Below the pieces are notes generated by a model that searched no databases, had not been told where the DNA came from, and saw nothing but the letters and a program-made list of their open reading frames with translations. DNA of 64,000 bases from Flavobacterium hydrophilum (GTDB taxonomy: Bacteria; Bacteroidota; Bacteroidia; Flavobacteriales; Flavobacteriaceae), in NCBI RefSeq assembly GCF_003202405.1, contig NZ_QJHL01000009.1, positions 46,978 through 110,977 on the forward strand, given 5' to 3'. Positions 8,765-16,810 of this stretch are shown here, one piece after another (the stretch's first letter is position 1; the number at the start of each line of letters is the position of its first letter). The position numbers and the translations under genes were made by a program.

Positions 8765-10018
8765 TTAGTTAATAATATTCAATGAGTTCGCATTTCCTTT
8801 TCCAATAACTCTTTGGTATCGGTCGGTATTTTCACGATAATAAACTAAAATAGTATATTCATTTTCGGTTTGATAAAAATTGCCATCTATAGCATTTTCA
8901 TAATCAATTTCACCTTTTTTATCAGCAACAGTATATTGAAAATTGGTGAATCCCTGTTTAATCATGACAGCTTTTTCGTAGATTCCTTTCTCTGCATTAT
9001 AATCCATTTTGTATTCTTGTGACAAGCTGTAATTATTGAACATTCCTGTAATATAGATGTCTTTGTTCAATCTAAAAGCTGGAGCAGAAAGACTAAAATA
9101 AACCCAGGCATAGTCAGCCTCAATTTCCTGATTAGAACCGTTGATATTTTTGACTACAAAATTCCCATTGACATCCTGATATACTGTATAAATCTGATTG
9201 CCTCTTGCTGGGCTTGTGTATAAAAATGAACTGTAAATATCGCTGGTAGAGCTCACTTTTGCTACATTGTTATTAGCTGCTCTGATATCTTTATTTTCAA
9301 AGTATAAAAATTCATTTCCGCCCCAGAACTGCGTTTCACTATCGTATTTATAAACTAATTGATTTCCAAGTGTATATTGTGGACGAATGTTTTTAATACA
9401 AGTGTTAAAATCTCCGTTTTGCAGTAAAAGTACTTTTACGTTTTGCAAAGGTGTCTGAAATGCAATATCATTTGAAGCAATTGAAAAATCCAGATTCTGC
9501 TTTTGATTAATATTGTTTAGGTTTCGGGTACGTTTTACCTGAGCTGCTACAGTACATTGGTTCTCATATAAAATAAATTTTCTGGAGAAAACAACTTCTC
9601 GGTCTTCATTCAGTATTCTTAAGATATAATTTCCTGAAATTCGCAACTGTGTCGTAAATTGGTTTGGAAAGTTAATACGATAGTGCGAATAACTCTGCAG
9701 CGTATTAAAAGAATTACTGTAATCCATAATCCTTTGATTGTCTAATCCGAGAATATAATCCATTTTAGGAATTTCAGAAGCTTTCCAGTTGTAGTCGCAG
9801 TGTATAATCTCAAAATAATAATTGGCTTCATTGCCATACAAATCATCAAACTGTAATTCAAATGTGGAGCCCAATTCAAATATGGGAACAACATTGCTGC
9901 CGTTTTGAACAAAGGAAACGGTTTTTATATTATAAGGAGGATTGATTTCTTTTTCCTGGGCTTTTGCCAAAGTGAAAATTAAAAGAAAAACTAAGCTTGT
10001 ATATAAAAATTTCGGCAT
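8765..10018 (-). CDS. type IX secretion system plug protein (DUF5103 family)
   Basis: Exported protein of about 417 residues with a clear signal peptide (MPKFLYTSLVFLLIFTLAKA, cut before QEKEIN). The body is beta-rich, with FNLTFYF-type strands and the family-typical DYNWKASEIPKMDYI and FSRKFILYENQC segments. In F. johnsoniae a protein of this family closes the periplasmic side of the SprA translocon of the type IX secretion system. I prefer the internal ATG at 10018 over the in-frame start at 10075, because only that start places the signal peptide at the N-terminus. No other T9SS genes adjoin it, which is usual for this scattered system. gldB and gldC further along the window fit the same biology. 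Confidence 0.85.
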   Translation of the reverse strand: MPKFLYTSLVFLLIFTLAKAQEKEINPPYNIKTVSFVQNGSNVVPIFELGSTFELQFDDLYGNEANYYFEIIHCDYNWKASEIPKMDYILGLDNQRIMDYSNSFNTLQSYSHYRINFPNQFTTQLRISGNYILRILNEDREVVFSRKFILYENQCTVAAQVKRTRNLNNINQKQNLDFSIASNDIAFQTPLQNVKVLLLQNGDFNTCIKNIRPQYTLGNQLVYKYDSETQFWGGNEFLYFENKDIRAANNNVAKVSSTSDIYSSFLYTSPARGNQIYTVYQDVNGNFVVKNINGSNQEIEADYAWVYFSLSAPAFRLNKDIYITGMFNNYSLSQEYKMDYNAEKGIYEKAVMIKQGFTNFQYTVADKKGEIDYENAIDGNFYQTENEYTILVYYRENTDRYQRVIGKGNANSLNIIN

Positions 10019-10092
10019 CTCATTTAGTTGTAAGATTGTAAATATAACAATTTTATGTAACGAAAAAGATGCCATTCTATTGGATTTTACTG

Positions 10093-12999
10093 CTAAGATC
10101 CCAAAATATAGGCTAAGTTACCTTCAATTTCATCATTGATATAACTTTCTTCTAAAAGCGAATCAGATAAAAGTTTTTTATTTTCCTGCAGTTTAATAAT
10201 CTTTTCTTCCACTGTATTTTTCGAAATAAAACGAATAACATTTACTTTATTTAACTGCCCAATTCGGTGGGCTCGTCCAACTCCCTGTTTTTCTGCAAAA
10301 GGATTCCACCACGGATCCAAGAATAAAACATAAGAAGCTTTGGTAATATTCAGACCAACACCTCCCGCTTTTAGCGAAATAAAAAACAATAACGGATTTT
10401 CTTTTTCCTGAAACAATTTTACCTGCTGTTCTCTTCTTCCGGATGGAGTTTCTCCTGTAATTTCACAAAACGCTACTTTGTTTTCCCTGCACCAATCCGT
10501 GTAAAAATTCAAATTGGTAACAAACGAACTAAAAATGATAACTTTTTGTTTTGCTTTTACTAAATTTTCCAGGTAATTGGTAACCGCAATGTATTTTCCG
10601 GAATCAATTTCCGATTTCTGATCGACCATTTTCGGATGATTACTCAGCTGTCTTAACTTCATCAAAGTATTGATAATACTGATTTTGTCCGGACTTGATC
10701 CGTCCGTTTTAAGCAGGAAATTACGAGCTTTTGATTTTTCTTTCTCGTATAGTTTTTCCTGTTCAGGATCCATATCACAATAATAAATCTGCTCTGTCAA
10801 TTCAGGCAAATCCTTTAAAACCTGCTCTTTTGTTCTTCGTAAAATATAAGGGTGTATAAGATTTTTTAATTCTGCTAAAATATTTTCATCCTGTTTTTTC
10901 TCAATAGGAATTTTAAAATTTTCTGCAAAAAAGCTGTAACTCCCCAAAATTTCAGGATTTATAAACTCCATTTGAGACCATAAGTCGTCAAGCGAATTTT
11001 CGATCGGCGTTCCGCTTAAAGCGATTTTATGAACCGTATTTATTTTGTTAATTGCTTTAAAAATCTTAGAATTTTTGTTTTTGATGTATTGACTTTCGTC
11101 CAAAATTAAATAGCGGAAATCGTATTTTTCTAAAATTGAAATATCACGATGAACAATGCTATAACTGGTAAAAATCAAATCGGTTGAATTTATTCTGCCG
11201 GCTAATAATTTTCGGTCATTGCCCACGTACTGCATTTTCGAAAAATGCGGAGTAAACTTCCCAGCTTCATTAAACCAGTTAAAAACCAATGAAGAAGGAA
11301 GCACAATCAAAGCTTTAAGCGGCTCTCTTTCAATGGTTGTTTCGTTTGCAAACAAATCAAAATTAGAGGTTTTGGTAGTAAAACCTAATTGTTCCTGAAC
11401 TGATACCAAAACGGCTAAAGTCTGAAGTGTTTTTCCAAGTCCCATATCATCGGCCAGGCAGGCTCCAAGATTAGAGTTGAAATGACCTAAAAGCCATTTT
11501 ACGCCATCAATTTGATACGGTCTTAAAGTTGCTTTTAGTAAATCTGAAGATGTAAATTCGGCTTTGTGAATTTGGTCCAAATCATTTTCGATTTCTGAAA
11601 TTCCGTCTAAAGCTGTAAAATTGCTTTTGCGTAAAAGCAATTCTCCATTTTCTGTTTTGGCTAATTTTGCCAGAGAGCCATATTTACTGAACCATTCTAA
11701 CGGAATTAAAAAATAATTTCCGTCAGGCAGCATAAAAAGTCTTTCCTTGCTTTTTATATTGGGTATGATTTCGCTGAAATTGATTTTATAATTACCAATC
11801 GTAATAATTATTTTAATATCAAACCAGTCTGCTTTTGTTTCTTTTGCAATTGAAATCGTATTGCTTTCTGTGATGATTTCTTTGCTTTCCAGTTTTAAAT
11901 TTTGGATTGTAAAACCTAAACTCTCAAGCTTTTCTTTATTGTCAATAATTAATTGGATATTGATATAAGGATCATTGATTTCTGAATCCTTATCCAGTCC
12001 AAACAATTCGTTTTTGATTTTTACTAAACCAATTTCGAGTAGTTTTTTTGTATATAAAATTTCGACAGCACTTCTTTTAAACTGAATTATTTTGGGTTCA
12101 TTAGCAATGCTGAAATCCACAAAAGAATGTGTTTTTTTAGTTTTACCGGCGTCAAATAAATAGCCGTTATAATCGAAATAAAGGTTGAGGTAATAACAAT
12201 TTTTAAAGAAATCATAAACAGGCTGAATTGTACTTGAAATAATTTTGTCACGAACTTCCATTTCAAAACCCGTCGCTTCAATATCGATTTTTTTTGCTAT
12301 TTCAGGAATAAAGCCTTTAAAATAATTATCAACCAGTTTTGAAGGAATTTCGATTGATTTTTTCTTCAGAAAAGGGGTTAGTTTTTTAGAATTGAGTTCT
12401 TTTAATCGCCCTAATTTTTTATTGATAATTAACCAGCCCGGTTCATCTAAAAGAATGGTAACACTACTATTCATGGGTAAAAAAGTATTTTTGTTTTCTT
12501 TTAAAGAAAGGGTATAAGTAATGCCTTCGGAATGTTTATCAAATTGAATCTGAGGTTCAAAATAAAGAGGTTCGATAGCAACTCTTGAACGATAAAAGTC
12601 TTTTTCAGGTCCCAAATTCAAAGATAGTGGGAATTGTTCCTTCACAATCAAATCGTAAAAGGAACTTAAATTGAAATTTAAATACTGACGGATTGCAAAA
12701 TCAATTTTAGAATCTTTTTGTAAATCAGCAATGGTTTTAGCCGATTTGATTTTGGCACTGAACTTTTTGAAAATGAATTCAGGTTTTAAAGATTCACAGG
12801 CTGTCATGATTTTTTTAGTATTGGAATCTAAATTTTCAAAATCAATTCCAAAACTTTCAATGATATCTTTAGTTGCCTTTTTGTCTAAGTATTTAATATC
12901 GCTTGTGTTCCCGACAATATAGGACGTTGGAATATAAGCATTCAGATTTTTATCAAAACTGATGTCAAAACAAAACTGAAATGATTTTGTAGGTTCCAA
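10093..12999 (-). CDS. SNF2-family DEAD/DEAH-box ATPase
   Basis: Large SWI2/SNF2 ATPase of 968 residues, probably moving along or remodelling nucleic-acid complexes. The N-terminal ~450 residues resemble bacterial SNF2-associated regions. The motor follows: Walker A DDMGLGKT at about 515-522, a DESQ box in LDESQYIKN, LSGTPIENS, KAGGVGLNIT and RAHRIGQ. It starts with TTG (MEPTKSFQF); no ATG lies near this position and the next is far inside. It forms a separate transcription unit. A terminator of the upstream methyltransferase lies just before its start. Target and role are unknown. Confidence 0.88.
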   Translation of the reverse strand: MEPTKSFQFCFDISFDKNLNAYIPTSYIVGNTSDIKYLDKKATKDIIESFGIDFENLDSNTKKIMTACESLKPEFIFKKFSAKIKSAKTIADLQKDSKIDFAIRQYLNFNLSSFYDLIVKEQFPLSLNLGPEKDFYRSRVAIEPLYFEPQIQFDKHSEGITYTLSLKENKNTFLPMNSSVTILLDEPGWLIINKKLGRLKELNSKKLTPFLKKKSIEIPSKLVDNYFKGFIPEIAKKIDIEATGFEMEVRDKIISSTIQPVYDFFKNCYYLNLYFDYNGYLFDAGKTKKTHSFVDFSIANEPKIIQFKRSAVEILYTKKLLEIGLVKIKNELFGLDKDSEINDPYINIQLIIDNKEKLESLGFTIQNLKLESKEIITESNTISIAKETKADWFDIKIIITIGNYKINFSEIIPNIKSKERLFMLPDGNYFLIPLEWFSKYGSLAKLAKTENGELLLRKSNFTALDGISEIENDLDQIHKAEFTSSDLLKATLRPYQIDGVKWLLGHFNSNLGACLADDMGLGKTLQTLAVLVSVQEQLGFTTKTSNFDLFANETTIEREPLKALIVLPSSLVFNWFNEAGKFTPHFSKMQYVGNDRKLLAGRINSTDLIFTSYSIVHRDISILEKYDFRYLILDESQYIKNKNSKIFKAINKINTVHKIALSGTPIENSLDDLWSQMEFINPEILGSYSFFAENFKIPIEKKQDENILAELKNLIHPYILRRTKEQVLKDLPELTEQIYYCDMDPEQEKLYEKEKSKARNFLLKTDGSSPDKISIINTLMKLRQLSNHPKMVDQKSEIDSGKYIAVTNYLENLVKAKQKVIIFSSFVTNLNFYTDWCRENKVAFCEITGETPSGRREQQVKLFQEKENPLLFFISLKAGGVGLNITKASYVLFLDPWWNPFAEKQGVGRAHRIGQLNKVNVIRFISKNTVEEKIIKLQENKKLLSDSLLEESYINDEIEGNLAYILGS

Positions 13000-13040
13000 G
13001 ATTTAAAGATTTGGTTAGGCTTGTAATTTGGGAATTGTGC

Positions 13041-13088
13041 TAAAAAAAAGCGTTTTCAAATTATTTCTATTTTGAAAACGTTTTTTTA
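13041..13088 (-). terminator. terminator after the methyltransferase gene
   Basis: A stem of CGTTTTCAAA (13051-13060) with TTTGAAAACG (13071-13080) is flanked by A runs on the left and T runs on the right, so it can end transcription in either direction. The only gene reading into it is the minus-strand methyltransferase. Confidence 0.75.
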
Positions 13089-13123
13089 AATGAACTTATA
13101 TCACTTATATGGTGAAAAAGAAA

Positions 13124-13897
13124 TTAGTTTTCCTGTTTAAAGCAAAGCGGAATAATTTCCCCTTTTGCCAGACAATATTTTTCAACTAATTCAGGAGCAA
13201 TTTTGTTGGTATAATCTTCTTCAATTACGATAAAACCAATGCTTCTTAGTTTGTCAAAATAATCTCTTCCATAGATACGAACGTGATCGTATTGTCCAAA
13301 TATTCTGGCGCGTTCTTTTTGGTCTGTAATTGAATCGTCCGCAAAAGTAACTTCTCTGTTTAAATCCTGTGGAATCTGCAAAATCGCCATTCCGCCTGGT
13401 TTTAAAACACGGTATAATTCCTGCATCGCTTTGGTATCATCCGGAATATGTTCTAAAACGTGATTGCATAAAATAACATCATATTCATTGTCTTTGAAAG
13501 GCAAATTACAGATATCTGCTTTTACGTCTGCCAAAGGCGAAAGTAAATCGGTTGTGGTGTAGTCCAGGTTTTTCTGCTTGCGGAATAATTTATAAAATGC
13601 CTGTTCCGGAGCAAAATGCAGTACTTTTTTCGGTGCAGTAAAAAAATCAGTCTGATCATTTAAGTACAACCAAAGTAAACGATGTCTTTCTAATGAAAGT
13701 GTACTAGGCGAAAGTACATTGTTACGCTGCTTCCCATATCCGTAAGGTAAAAACGACCTGAAACTTTTTCCGTCAATAGGATCAGTAAATTTATTTCCTC
13801 TTAATGATAATGCCAAAATAGGGCGTGCCACATAACTCAAACGAATTAATAATGGACGGGGGATTGTATTAAGTACTAATTTGAATAATTTTTTCAT
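13124..13897 (-). CDS. class I SAM-dependent methyltransferase
   Basis: A 257-residue Rossmann-type methyltransferase. The middle carries the motif order expected of the Methyltransf_11 group: VLHFAPEQAFYK, the acidic TTDLLSPLADVKADI, DVILCNHVLEHIPDD and RVLKPGGMAILQIP. The N-terminal ~90 residues are basic and may bind an acceptor or membrane surface. The substrate cannot be told from the sequence. The gene is followed by its own terminator and preceded by the GxxExxY locus with its repeat array. Confidence 0.8.
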   Translation of the reverse strand: MKKLFKLVLNTIPRPLLIRLSYVARPILALSLRGNKFTDPIDGKSFRSFLPYGYGKQRNNVLSPSTLSLERHRLLWLYLNDQTDFFTAPKKVLHFAPEQAFYKLFRKQKNLDYTTTDLLSPLADVKADICNLPFKDNEYDVILCNHVLEHIPDDTKAMQELYRVLKPGGMAILQIPQDLNREVTFADDSITDQKERARIFGQYDHVRIYGRDYFDKLRSIGFIVIEEDYTNKIAPELVEKYCLAKGEIIPLCFKQEN

Positions 13898-13910
13898 GAG
13901 GGGGCTATTT

Positions 13911-13948
13911 CGCAGAGTTACACAAAGGATACACAGAGTTTCACAAAG
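13911..13948. repeat. phased heptamer array, downstream side of the GxxExxY gene
   Basis: Four units of the form C(G/A)CA(G/A)AG start at 13911, 13921, 13932 and 13942, so spacing is 10, 11 and 10 nt, about one helical turn. The last unit overlaps the stop codon of the GxxExxY gene. A second array in the opposite orientation lies upstream of that gene at 14369-14407. Confidence 0.75.
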
Positions 13949-14345
13949 TGTTTATAAATCTTTTTATATTGTTTTTTAAAATTTTTGAATCAAAATTAAT
14001 AAGAAGGCCTAATGGATAATTGCCAAGTTTTAAATAGGTCAATATCTGCGCAAAATGTACATCCGTAAAAGCTTCAACAGTTTTCAACTCAATCACAATT
14101 GTATTCTCAATCAGTAAATCAATTCTATATCCATGATCAAGTTTGATATCTTTATAAATTATTGGTAAGATTTTTTCTTTTTCAACGATCAAACCAGAAT
14201 TTACAATTTCATAAAATAAACATTCTTGATAGGCTGATTCCAATAAACCCGGACCAAGCTGTTTGTGAACTTCAATAGCTAAACCAATAATTTTATATGT
14301 AATTGCATCTAATTTATTACGAGATTCATTGTTTTCTTCAAACAT
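13941..14345 (-). CDS. GxxExxY family protein
   Basis: Small protein of 134 residues. The family's defining motif is seen in GPGLLESAYQECL (Gly-x-x-Glu-x-x-Tyr). Later segments are KTVEAFTDVHFAQILTYLKL and LGLLINFDS. The family resembles PD-(D/E)XK nuclease-like folds: a core of E(S)AY, a DLLIEN strand and ELKT are all visible here. No function has been established. Both ends are bordered by phased CACAAAG-type heptamers in inverted orientation, an arrangement not seen elsewhere in the window. The gene lies between map and the methyltransferase, which suggests it is an inserted unit. Confidence 0.85.
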   Translation of the reverse strand: MFEENNESRNKLDAITYKIIGLAIEVHKQLGPGLLESAYQECLFYEIVNSGLIVEKEKILPIIYKDIKLDHGYRIDLLIENTIVIELKTVEAFTDVHFAQILTYLKLGNYPLGLLINFDSKILKNNIKRFINTL

Positions 14346-14368
14346 TTAAAGGCGTGTAAAATAAATAA

Positions 14369-14407
14369 CTTTGTGAATCTTGGAGTATATCTTTGCGAAT
14401 CTTTGTG
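14369..14407. repeat. phased heptamer array, upstream side of the GxxExxY gene
   Basis: CTTTGTG at 14369, a degenerate CTTGGAG at 14379, CTTTGCG at 14391 and CTTTGTG at 14401 are spaced 10, 12 and 10 nt apart. They are the reverse complement of the units at 13911-13948, so the gene sits between inverted arrays. Confidence 0.7.
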
Positions 14408-14413
14408 GAATAA

Positions 14414-15232
14414 CTACAATACTAACGGCACTTTTCTAAATTCATCTTCTTCAGTGCTTTCGATTCCTAACGCTTTGTAGATATAATAGAAGGTAGACAA
14501 GATTTCTGGTTTTCCATCAATTAAAGCAACATCATGTTCAAAATGTGCACTTGGTTTTCCGTCAGCAGTTAAAATAGTCCAGCCGTCTTTAAGCTGTTTG
14601 ATGTTTTTGGTTCCCATGTTAATCATAGGTTCAATAGCAACAACCATTCCTTCAACAAAAAGTTTTCCTCTTCCTTTCTTGCCATAATTTGGCATTTCAG
14701 GTGCTTCGTGCATTTTTTGTCCTAAACCATGACCTACTAATTCACGTACTACTCCGTATCCATGAGATTCTGTATATTTCTGAATTGCATTTCCAACATC
14801 TTCAACGCGGTTTCCGGCTTTAAATTCTCTGATTCCTACGTAAAGGGATTCTTTGGTTACCTGCAAAAGCTTTTTGGTTTCCGGTGCAACTTCTCCAATT
14901 TCAAAACTATAGGCATGATCTCCATGATAGCCATTTTTGAAAGCACCGCAATCTACTGAGATAACATCTCCATTTTGCAAAGGTGTATTGTTCGGAATTC
15001 CGTGAACAACCTGAGCATTCGGACTCATACAAAGTGAATTCGGGAAATCATACAAGCCAAGAAAACTTGGAACCGCACCGTGATCACGAATAAATTCTTC
15101 GGCTAATTTGTCAAGATATAATGTAGTAACTCCTTCTTTTATTTCAGAAGCAATCATTCCTAATGTTTTTGATACGATCAAAGCACTTTCGCGCATTAAT
15201 TCGATTTCCTCACGGGTTTTTTGGATAATCAT
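14414..15232 (-). CDS. map: type I methionine aminopeptidase
   Basis: Removes the N-terminal methionine from nascent proteins in the cytoplasm. The protein has 272 residues. The pita-bread fold ligands are visible in order: the substrate-pocket His in VVHGIPNN, metal Asp in SVDCGAF and GYHGDHAYSFE, His in LVGHGLGQKMHE, Glu in AIEPMINMG and Glu in AHFEHDVAL. I chose the ATG at 15232 (MIIQKTREEIELM). The in-frame TTG at 15256 lies inside a TACTTTTG promoter box, so it cannot be a start. It is an independent unit and not in the ribosomal protein operon. Confidence 0.95.
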   Translation of the reverse strand: MIIQKTREEIELMRESALIVSKTLGMIASEIKEGVTTLYLDKLAEEFIRDHGAVPSFLGLYDFPNSLCMSPNAQVVHGIPNNTPLQNGDVISVDCGAFKNGYHGDHAYSFEIGEVAPETKKLLQVTKESLYVGIREFKAGNRVEDVGNAIQKYTESHGYGVVRELVGHGLGQKMHEAPEMPNYGKKGRGKLFVEGMVVAIEPMINMGTKNIKQLKDGWTILTADGKPSAHFEHDVALIDGKPEILSTFYYIYKALGIESTEEDEFRKVPLVL

Positions 15233-15253
15233 ATTTTTCAGATTTTCAGTTCG

Positions 15254-15261
15254 CAAAAGTA
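15254..15261 (-). promoter_or_regulatory. putative -7 promoter box for map
   Basis: The minus strand reads TACTTTTG, 21 nt before the ATG at 15232. It decides the start codon of map. Confidence 0.55.
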
Positions 15262-15419
15262 CAATTTTAATCTTATTTTTTTAAAGTTGATTTTGAAATT
15301 AATTAGAACTAAAATTTCAATATTTCATCTAAAAATCAAAGTCTCTGTTGAATTCTAACATTTTTTTAAATGTGCGTTTCAGAAAAAAGCCATAAATTAG
15401 TAGTAAAACGTTTGAAATT

Positions 15420-16673
15420 ATGGAAACTATTATAGATCAGGATATAGTCAAAATGCAGGCTCTTAAAAGAATGAAGAGAAATGCTTTGGCACTTTTGGGT
15501 GTAGCAGTACTTCTGTTTATAATTGCGATTTATTTTAAAATTCCGATGCTACAGGCTTTTAGTGAAGCAGCAATGGTAGGGGGAATTGCCGATTGGTTTG
15601 CAGTTGTGGCATTATTTCGTCATCCGCTTGGAATCCCAATTTGGCATACAGCTATTATTCCAACTAAGAAAAATGAAATAGGGGAGAATCTGGGAAATTT
15701 TGTTTCTGAAGAGTTTCTTGATCGTGAAAAACTGGAAGGGAAACTAGATGAATTTAATTTGGCTTCAAAAGCTTCTGACTGGCTTTCGCAAGAAGAAAAT
15801 GCAGACAATATCGCAAATGCAGTTGCCGTAAATGTTATTCCGGGAATATTAAAAGCTATTAAAGATGAAGATATAAAGAGATTCATTCAGGTTCAGTTTA
15901 AGGAAAAACTGGAAGGAGTCAATTTTGGCAATTGGGTTGCAGTGGCATTAGAACCTTTGCAGAAAGGAGATTTGAAAGATCAAATGCTGACGAACCTTCT
16001 CGAAGTAATGAGCAGTGAGCTTACTAACAACAAAGATTTGATTCGACAAAAAGTCAAGGCTTCAACTCCGTTTTTAAGTTTCGGGCTCGCTGACAAAAGT
16101 ATTACTGAGGGTGTTTTTAACGGCTTGCAGGATTTTTTAAATGAAGCTAAAAATCCGGATAGCGAGGTACGCATCAAAATTGATGAATATATTTTTAATT
16201 TCCTTGAAAAAGTTAAAAACTCAGAGGAAATGAGAACTAAAATCAACGATATGATTTTAAATTTCGTTGGCAAAAAAGAAGTTCAGGATTATATTAATGG
16301 AATTTGGGATGAAATAAAATTGTCTATCACAACTGATTTGGAAAAAGGTGACGATTCTTCCATCAAAAAAAGTGTATCAAATTTAATTCAGGTTTTTGGA
16401 AATGGCCTTAAAGAAGATGCTGTTATGAGTAATAAAATCAATAATTTTATTAAAATCGATTTGCTTTCTGTTCTTATGAATAATAAAAAAGTAATTGGGG
16501 ATTTAATTTCTTCAACTGTAAAAAGCTGGGATGGTAAAGAAGTTTCTGAAAAACTAGAATTGGAAATTGGAAAAGACCTTCAGTACATCAGAATTAACGG
16601 AACTTTAGTCGGCGGATTTATTGGACTTATAATTTATGGTGTTGAATGGACCTATCATTATTTTGTGATATGA
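15420..16673 (+). CDS. DUF445 membrane-associated protein
   Basis: A 417-residue protein of the DUF445 (YjiN-like) family. A transmembrane helix near residues 23-42 (ALALLGVAVLLFIIAIYF) is followed by the conserved AAMVGGIADWFAVVALFRHPLGIPIWHTAIIP region, cited here only by its first and last residues as AAMVGG...TAIIP. A long charged helical region of amphipathic repeats follows. A C-terminal hydrophobic helix (LVGGFIGLIIYGVEWTYHY) closes it. The function of the family is unknown; the architecture suggests a membrane-anchored rod. It ends directly before a 73-bp palindromic element. Confidence 0.85.
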   Translation: METIIDQDIVKMQALKRMKRNALALLGVAVLLFIIAIYFKIPMLQAFSEAAMVGGIADWFAVVALFRHPLGIPIWHTAIIPTKKNEIGENLGNFVSEEFLDREKLEGKLDEFNLASKASDWLSQEENADNIANAVAVNVIPGILKAIKDEDIKRFIQVQFKEKLEGVNFGNWVAVALEPLQKGDLKDQMLTNLLEVMSSELTNNKDLIRQKVKASTPFLSFGLADKSITEGVFNGLQDFLNEAKNPDSEVRIKIDEYIFNFLEKVKNSEEMRTKINDMILNFVGKKEVQDYINGIWDEIKLSITTDLEKGDDSSIKKSVSNLIQVFGNGLKEDAVMSNKINNFIKIDLLSVLMNNKKVIGDLISSTVKSWDGKEVSEKLELEIGKDLQYIRINGTLVGGFIGLIIYGVEWTYHYFVI

Positions 16674-16677
16674 TATA

Positions 16678-16750
16678 ATGTCAGGCTGAGCGGAGCCAAG
16701 CCATTTTTGTTCAATTATCCTTTGACTCCGCTCAGGATGGAAGTTGACAT
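16678..16750. repeat. 73-bp palindromic intergenic element
   Basis: Outer arms ATGTCA (16678-16683) and TGACAT (16745-16750) enclose perfect 10-bp arms CTGAGCGGAG (16686-16695) and CTCCGCTCAG (16726-16735). The arms are far more GC-rich than the surroundings. Elements with a core like GAGCGGAGTCGAAG are, as I recall, dispersed in flavobacterial genomes. Only one copy is in this window. Confidence 0.7.
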
Positions 16751-16755
16751 AAAAA

Positions 16756-16790
16756 GCAAAAAGAGACAAATCCTAAAACTTGTCTCTCTT
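16756..16790 (-). terminator. terminator after gpmI
   Basis: AGAGACAA (16762-16769) pairs with TTGTCTCT (16780-16787). On the minus strand the stem is followed by a T-rich stretch, so it serves gpmI. Confidence 0.6.
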
Positions 16791-16810
16791 CTATTAAAAA
16801 AAGTGGTTTT

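Noticed and set aside
10018..10075. In-frame extension of the plug protein to an earlier start
   Set aside because: It would place a 19-residue tail before a clear signal peptide; the internal ATG is the natural start.
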